DNA of 64,000 bases from Chrysogorgia sp. JL179-B06 (taxonomy: Eukaryota > Cnidaria > Anthozoa > Scleralcyonacea > Chrysogorgiidae). The notes beneath the pieces are model-generated. The model made no database searches, was not told the DNA's origin, and worked only from the letters and a program-made list of their open reading frames with translations. The DNA is taken from positions 2,169,501 through 2,233,500 of the forward strand of contig JAYKKM010000337.1 in the NCBI GenBank assembly GCA_035772405.1, read 5' to 3'. Positions within the stretch are counted from its first letter, which is position 1. Every line of letters starts with the position of its first letter. The translations under genes and the position numbers were made by a program. Below are positions 59,601 to 64,000 of this stretch, one piece after another.

Positions 59601-60765
59601 CATATGTACAGGTAGTTCGATATTACTGTACATAATCTAAAGTGTTTTGTTTTCCCTATTCTAGATATCACCTTGATCCCTCTGGGACATTTATTCAATA
59701 TGAAGCCAAAGCAATTGGTGAGGGAATGTCAATAGTTACAGTAGAACGTCTCATCCAAACTAAAAAGAGAATGTTTACTAAGTGATATAAATTCAGGGCA
59801 TTTAGGGGGCCTGTGAAAGACCATAACCCCACCTTTCCCTGGGCGTATCTCTGGCAGCCCTGACTATACCACTACATCGATGCTATGTGCTGTTGAATCT
59901 GTTTTTAGTCAAACTCCATGATCCATTTTAGGCTCTGCTTCCGAAGGTGCTCAACAATCCTTAAAAGAAGTATATCACAAAGTAAGGGTTCACAATACGA
60001 AATGTCTAAAGAAAGTATTTCAACCACATCACGATTTTCAGTAATAGTATTGTAGTTGCATCATCGTTGTATCATGATAACATCAGTGCTTTTGACAGTG
60101 AGGTTTCTAGGTAGATATTGCCTTCATAGTTTCATTTATTTTGTAGTCCATGACATTGGAGGAAGCTTGTAAGCAAGCATTAACTATTCTTAAACAAGTT
60201 ATGGAAGAAAAATTAAGTTCAACAAATGTTGAAGTAAGTAAGCATAGCATTCTCATATATGTGATTTTTGGCAAAGAACTGCTGTGTTCTACTCTGCTTT
60301 TCTGTATCATACTCTAGCTCAACAAATAATTTCCTGCAACAACCAGGTGATAAATAAGACATAGTTTGATGTTACTCTGGCTTTAAAAAGTTTTGTGAAT
60401 TGTAAAGTTGTCTGGAGGCTTCGCATATCAATAGCGCCCACGCCCCATTGAATCGCGATGACGGTGGTTTATTACCATAAGCTTATTTGCATTAGTTAAT
60501 AGATAACGTCATCATCGGTTCTATGAGGGTATAAATAGGGATCCTAACTTTACAACGATCACCCCTGATGAAGACACTAGATTGGAGTGTCGAAACGTTG
60601 GGTCATGGACAGTAACTTTTAATGTTACAGTACGACTACATACTCTATTAATCTTTTATACTCTCTCTGATTTTTTCACTCTAGCTTTGTACAGTTACGC
60701 CTGAGACCAAATTCAAGATGTTTGAAAAGAAAGATATCGAAGCTATTGTTAAAGACATTAAATAG
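56690..60765 (+). CDS. PSMA5: 20S proteasome subunit alpha type 5, complete ten-exon gene
   Basis: Non-catalytic outer-ring subunit of the 20S proteasome. Exons 56690-56718, 56800-56866, 57555-57681, 57759-57826, 58568-58675, 59349-59407, 59665-59717, 59932-59981, 60147-60233 and 60685-60765 join in frame to 242 residues (human 241). It starts [20 protein letters not shown] and has the alpha-subunit signature [60 protein letters not shown] and [17 protein letters not shown]. Intron 4 uses a GC donor (CAG|GCATGT). AATAAA signals lie at 60,993-61,002. Introns carry a tandem inverted-repeat array, a LINE remnant, MITE fragments and the hammerhead-like repeat. It shares its promoter with PMPCB. 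Confidence 0.97.
56905..57465. repeat. Tandem repeat of hairpin units in PSMA5 intron 2
   Basis: About six units of 95-115 bp. Each contains CATCTTCAGAGTCAAGCTA, GCTGTTGAAACAGTCACC and a hairpin AACAATAGTTAGTCTTGAG/CTTGAGAAAGACTATTGTT. The reverse complement matches the single copy at 28,960-29,035. Units differ by small indels. Confidence 0.92.
58140..58470 (+). mobile_element. LINE reverse-transcriptase remnant
   Basis: [19 protein letters not shown] then, after a frameshift and stops, [16 protein letters not shown] and [16 protein letters not shown]. These are typical of the C-terminal region of non-LTR reverse transcriptases. Disrupted and non-functional. It lies in PSMA5 intron 4. Confidence 0.7.
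58795..58935. repeat. CCCGCTGATGACGTCATCAG repeat
   Basis: Three variants of TCCCCGCTGATGACGT(C/A)ATCAG with inverted symmetry, each containing TGACGTCA or TGACGTAA (CRE-like). It lies in PSMA5 intron 5. Confidence 0.7.
59030..59195. mobile_element. Palindromic 'CTCGGGCTTCGCCCTC' element
   Basis: A near-perfect inverted repeat: GGTATAATATATCATTTATA...GATGATATATCC and GGATATATCATC...TATAAATGATAAATATACC around the loop CTCGGGCTTCGCCCTC. It lies in PSMA5 intron 5. Confidence 0.88.
59435..59590. mobile_element. Half copy of the ATCCCCAAACGTGAG foldback MITE
   Basis: GCCTCTTGTGACATCACATC through ATGTAAAATCCCCAAACATG matches the right arm of 62,620-62,935. The left arm is absent. It lies in PSMA5 intron 6. 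Confidence 0.8.
59795..59875. mobile_element. Degraded fragment of the GTTTGTAC-flanked hAT MITE
   Basis: GGGGCCTGTGAAAGACCATAA and CTCTGGCAGCCCTGA match parts of 1,910-2,216 in reverse. It lies in PSMA5 intron 7. Confidence 0.65.
60500..60625 (+). repeat. Dispersed repeat with hammerhead-like core, copy 2
   Basis: Nearly identical to 210-325, including CTGATGA-stem-GAAAC at 60,565-60,596. It lies in PSMA5 intron 9 in the sense orientation. Confidence 0.8.
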
Positions 60766-61394
60766 TCTCACGACAAAAACAGCTCTTATACCGTTGCACG
60801 TAAAAAACGTAAAGGACAACTATACCTGTTCTTGTCAGAAACTGTACAGAACTGTTGAAGAGTAGAGCGACTGTAGCAACTTGTATTTTTTCATTTGCTG
60901 GAATGCAGCAACAGAAAAACACTGGAATACAGAAATTCAGTTAATTTGGATATCTATTTCATGCAGAGTTTATTCTTGTGATATTATTATAAAATAAATA
61001 AAACTCATGATGCACGTTTGATCCTTGCGTTTGCGTCAGTGCTTGTGCTTGCGTCGAGTCTGTTTACACGGCGAAGTTCAAGCTATATCTTTGCGGCGAA
61101 TAACTTCGTATACCCAGGGTCCTGCATGTCGACAAAATTAACAAGTAAGAACATTTTAATAGTGATTTAATACAATTATTGTGTAAAAAATACCAAATAA
61201 ACCCACTTTACTGTTAAACTCGCTTCGCTAATAGACGTTACGGCTCCCTGTGCCCGAGCCAAAAGGAACGCACCAAAACTCGGTGAGCGAGAGATGGAAA
61301 TAAATGGTGACGAAACACTCTTGCCCCAACCTCGTACCCAGGGTCTTATCTCTGCTCCCCCTGTTTCAAAAAATAATCTACACGACGACTATAG
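60766..61394. other. PSMA5 3' UTR and flank
   Basis: AATAAATAAA at 60,993-61,002 is the likely polyadenylation signal. Beyond it lie CCCAGGGTCCTGC and CCAACCTCGTACCCAGGGTC (61,115 and 61,328), short repeated motifs. No exon was seen. Confidence 0.55.
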
Positions 61395-61662
61395 TAGTAT
61401 ACCTCAAGGAACCTTCGACAACATCCGCGCCTTCCTTCTCAGAAGTTAGCCCAATCAAAAATTGAAAAACCTCAATCCTGAAGCCGTTCCTTAATTATTT
61501 TTCAGCATAATTAATATCATCATGGATAGTAAATAGATAATTTACTATTTATGATATCATGGAGCTGCTACCATCAAGCTGCGAATGACGGAAACAACCA
61601 CACCAGCGAAGAATTTCAAGTCGACGTTTGAGGCGACGAACGAATCGCGATGAGTCGAAATA
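61395..61662. repeat. Dispersed repeat, copy 1 of a 0.27-kb pair
   Basis: From GTAGTATACCTCAAGGAACC to ACGAATCGCGATGAGTCG. The same sequence, with small indels, is at 63,130-63,412. No open frame. Confidence 0.85.
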
Positions 61663-61664
61663 TA

Positions 61665-62115
61665 TAGCCGGGGGCGGCTACTTTCGAAATTAGTGACCTC
61701 TAAGGGCGGCTACTTTCGGAGGGGCGGTTAAGTCAAGAGCCATGCCTTAATACCGCTGAGAGGGCGCTTACTTTTAGCACCGGCCAAGTTTTAACCACTA
61801 TACTACAGTTCATTTTGCGCAACGTTTCAAAGTATTGTTTTATTTTGATTAAATTACATAAGAGTTGTTGCTTATTATCTAATGCTAATAATTTGCCGTA
61901 CTCGATAAAGCTAAGGCTGAAACAGGCCAGGCCATGCCATTCCAAATACATTGTTAAACAGATGTTACAACTTATTTATACAATAGTTATAGACAGGGCT
62001 ACTTATGAGGGGCGGCTACTTACGGGGGCTTTCGGGTTTTCGTAGTAATTGTTTAAAAAAGCGGCTACTTTCGAGTGGGCGGCTATTTTCGGGGGGCGCG
62101 GTTACTTTCGAGATT
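61665..62115. repeat. GGGCGGCTACTTTCG-rich region
   Basis: The 15-base motif GGGCGGCTACTTTCG and close variants recur about eight times in two clusters (61,670-61,785 and 61,995-62,115) that flank about 200 bp of plain sequence. This resembles subterminal repeats of a DNA transposon. Confidence 0.7.
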
Positions 62116-62119
62116 CCAC

Positions 62120-62345
62120 GGTATCTAAAAAGGTTGGTGTACAGTAAAAACCCACTAACAAGAACCTACATTTTACCCAAACAGCCTGGGATTGGTTCTT
62201 ATATTCTTATATGTTCTTATATAAACAAATTCTTAATTTCAGCCTGTGGTTCTTATAATGCTAGGTTCTTGTGAGCGGGTACTGCCGAAATAGCGTGTAA
62301 GTTGTCTAACGTTTCGAGCGAAGGCCCTTCGTCATGAGAGTGCAT
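62120..62345 (-). repeat. 'GGTTGGTGTACTGCC' repeat carrying a nested MITE
   Basis: The repeat unit (AAAAAGGTTGGTGTAC...TGCCGAAATAGCGTG...CGTTTCGAGCGAAGGCCC) is interrupted after GTAC by a 137-bp insertion. The uninterrupted form is at 63,440-63,515. The minus strand end reads ATGACGAAGGGC...GCTCGAAACG. Confidence 0.88.
62139..62284. mobile_element. Nested short MITE (AGTAAAAACCC...GCGGGTAC)
   Basis: The inverted ends CCCACTAACAAGAACC and GGTTCTTGTGAGCGGG are 16 bp with two mismatches. GTAC is present on both sides but once in the empty site at 63,440-63,515, so the duplication is GTAC or a part of it (for example TA). Confidence 0.85.
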
Positions 62346-62619
62346 GTGGTCCCGTTTCAAAATAGTAAAGCACACAGATGACATAAACATATATATATTG
62401 TCGATATTTGTCCACTTTCATTAAATCTCAGTCATAAACAATAGGAAATGGGTCATTTGGAAGTTCGTCAGCGCGTTAACTTTCAGTATCAATTCCTATA
62501 ACATCCTTTCTACATTGACGCCATCGAAAAATTCGACATTGACGAAAATCCGTTTTCGTAATTGGTCATTGGAAAAAGTTTGATTCCTCAAATACAAATA
62601 ACCATTAATTTAACCTATC

Positions 62620-62935
62620 TCGCGTTTGGGGATTTTACATATTCGTAATATTTGGGTCTCACCCTGAGCAAAATAATAATATATATTGTCAACCGAAAAT
62701 TTCATCTTCATGGAGAGTTTCACTGTCAAAGTTACCAGATGTGATGTAACAAGAGGCATTCCAAACCAGTTTTTTTTCTTACTTGCCACAAAAATGCCTC
62801 TTGTGACATCACATCCGATAACTTTAACAGCAAAAACCTGCATGAAGATGAACTTTTCGGCTGACAAGAAATATTATGATTTTGATCAGGAAGACCCAAA
62901 TATTACGGATATGTAAAATCCCCAAACGTGAGATG
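62620..62935. mobile_element. Foldback MITE, complete copy
   Basis: Ends CCTATCTCGCGTTTGGGGAT and ATCCCCAAACGTGAGATGG are inverted. The arms run through CCGTAATATTTGGGT-type sequence, GCAAAAT and AAGAGGCATTCC/GCCTCTTGTGACATC. This is the reference copy for 49,024-49,960 and 59,435-59,590. Confidence 0.88.
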
Positions 62936-63129
62936 GACACTTTAATATTGTATATGTACTTATAGGCACTTTAAGTATGACAGCCAAGGCCAAACGAAAA
63001 CATGTAAACATTAAAATTGGTGGATTTTCTTTTCGTTTAAAGATAAATTTAAGAAACAGAAAATTGAAAAAGTTGATTTGATTCATCTACCTATATTTCT
63101 CGTTCAAAATCTCTGCAGGTCGACCCAAA

Positions 63130-63412
63130 AGTAGTATACCTCAAGGAACCCTCGACAACATAAGCGCCTTCCTTCTCAGAAGCTAGCCTAATCAAAAATT
63201 GAAACATCTCAATTCTGAAGCCGCTCCTCGATTATTTTTAGCATAATATCATCATGGATAGTAAATAGACAATTTACTCAGGATCGGTGAATTGCCTATT
63301 TTCTCTCCAGCTGCTACCATCAAGCTGCGAATGGCGGAAAGAACCACACCAGCTGAGTGTCAATTCGACGTTTGAGCTGGCGACGAACGAATCGCGATAT
63401 GTGTCGAAATTT
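63130..63412. repeat. Dispersed repeat, copy 2 of a 0.27-kb pair
   Basis: Matches 61,395-61,662 from GTAGTATACCTCAAGGAACC to ACGAATCGCGAT. This copy has CAATTTACTCAGGATCGGTG where the other has a different spacer. Confidence 0.85.
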
Positions 63413-63434
63413 ACTAAAGTTAAACTATACAAAT

Positions 63435-63525
63435 AAAATATCTAAAAAGGTTGGTGTACTGCCGAAATAGCGTGTAAGTAGTCTAACGTTTCGAGTGGCC
63501 CTTCGTCAGAGAGAATGAAAGTTTT
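63435..63525 (-). repeat. 'GGTTGGTGTACTGCC' repeat, uninterrupted copy
   Basis: AAAAAGGTTGGTGTACTGCC, GAAATAGCGTGTAAG and CGTTTCGAGTGGCCCTTCG. On the minus strand the end reads CTGACGAAGGGCCACTCGAAACG, a hammerhead-like motif with a very short stem II. Confidence 0.85.
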
Positions 63526-64000
63526 AGATATTTGATTTGTATTTCTATATACACTACATCCTACGCAACACAACCCGTTTTAATGTGAAACTATATAGTT
63601 GTTCGTGTTGTAAACTGTCTTTACGGTTTTGTTGCTGTTCTGTATTATAAACGCGAGCAAGATTTTGCTCGTTGCTCGCAACTGTGGCGGGAAATTGTAG
63701 CCATTGTGTTTTGAGCTTTTTTGAGTACGTCATACTGAAGAGGGAGAGTGCATTTCCGCCATGGTCCGCTTGGCCGGCACTCGACAGAAATAAATCGATT
63801 AAGGTGAGAAAACACCATTTCTAAACGACGTAAGATCATTTTGGTGAAGCTAAATCACAGATAACCACATATAAAAATCACAGATAACATGGAGGTTTCT
63901 TGTTTGTGTTTTTGCTTCGATAAATATGCCAAACGACGCTAAATAGGTCTGCCCAATGTCCTTACAAAGTCTAGTGGAGGATGTTAATTCGCCGGATATG
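63526..64000. other. Gene-free right edge
   Basis: No exon was recognised. A gene start could lie beyond the window, but nothing here supports one. Confidence 0.4.

Overview
This is nuclear DNA from an animal. The genes are split by many short to medium GT-AG introns, the intergenic DNA is AT-rich, and tRNA-derived SINEs, foldback MITEs, non-LTR retrotransposon remnants and microsatellites are abundant. The encoded proteins are typical metazoan orthologues: an ALDH1L fusion enzyme, NAPE-PLD, a RhoA-type GTPase, mitochondrial processing peptidase beta and proteasome alpha-5. Their full colinearity with vertebrate proteins, the intron sizes and the repeat types suggest an invertebrate, perhaps a cnidarian or another early-branching lineage. 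I cannot fix the taxon from sequence alone.

Layout. 1-6,200: repeats and no recognised gene. 6,207-13,050 (minus): a nine-exon gene for an unfamiliar single-pass membrane protein with a fibronectin type II domain, a mucin-like stalk and a tyrosine-motif tail. 13,051-19,350: repeats (MITEs, a GA microsatellite). 19,351-32,390 (minus): a complete 26-exon 10-formyltetrahydrofolate dehydrogenase (ALDH1L) whose introns hold most of the CAT/CAC, CCGT and AATTAT repeats. 34,233-35,477 (minus): an uncharacterised intronless basic protein with two SxIP motifs. 38,069-41,579 (minus): four-exon NAPE-PLD with a 2-kb, 28-bp minisatellite in its last intron and a hAT-type MITE whose target duplication contains the start codon. 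42,873-43,453 (minus): a Rho GTPase with an uninterrupted coding region and a probable 5' UTR exon about 2 kb upstream. 47,698-56,516 (minus): 17-exon PMPCB. 56,690-60,765 (plus): ten-exon PSMA5, divergent from PMPCB across only 173 bp. 60,766-64,000: repeats.

The genes do not form one pathway. They are housekeeping or signalling loci (folate one-carbon metabolism, N-acylethanolamine synthesis, cytoskeletal signalling, mitochondrial import, proteasome). The one clear functional pairing is the PMPCB/PSMA5 bidirectional promoter. The most unusual features are a 68-bp tandem array in PMPCB intron 6, in which every unit copies the last 35 coding bases of exon 6 plus its 5' splice site; a 12-unit higher-order repeat in NAPE-PLD; a dual-start arrangement in ALDH1L that would suit mitochondrial and cytosolic forms; and a dispersed family of hammerhead-like CTGAYGA...CGAAAC motifs. 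Two conserved genes (Rho, NAPE-PLD) each carry one small indel that breaks the frame near the 3' end, which may be consensus errors. Exon coordinates were derived by hand from splice consensus, frame continuity and colinearity with the known families.
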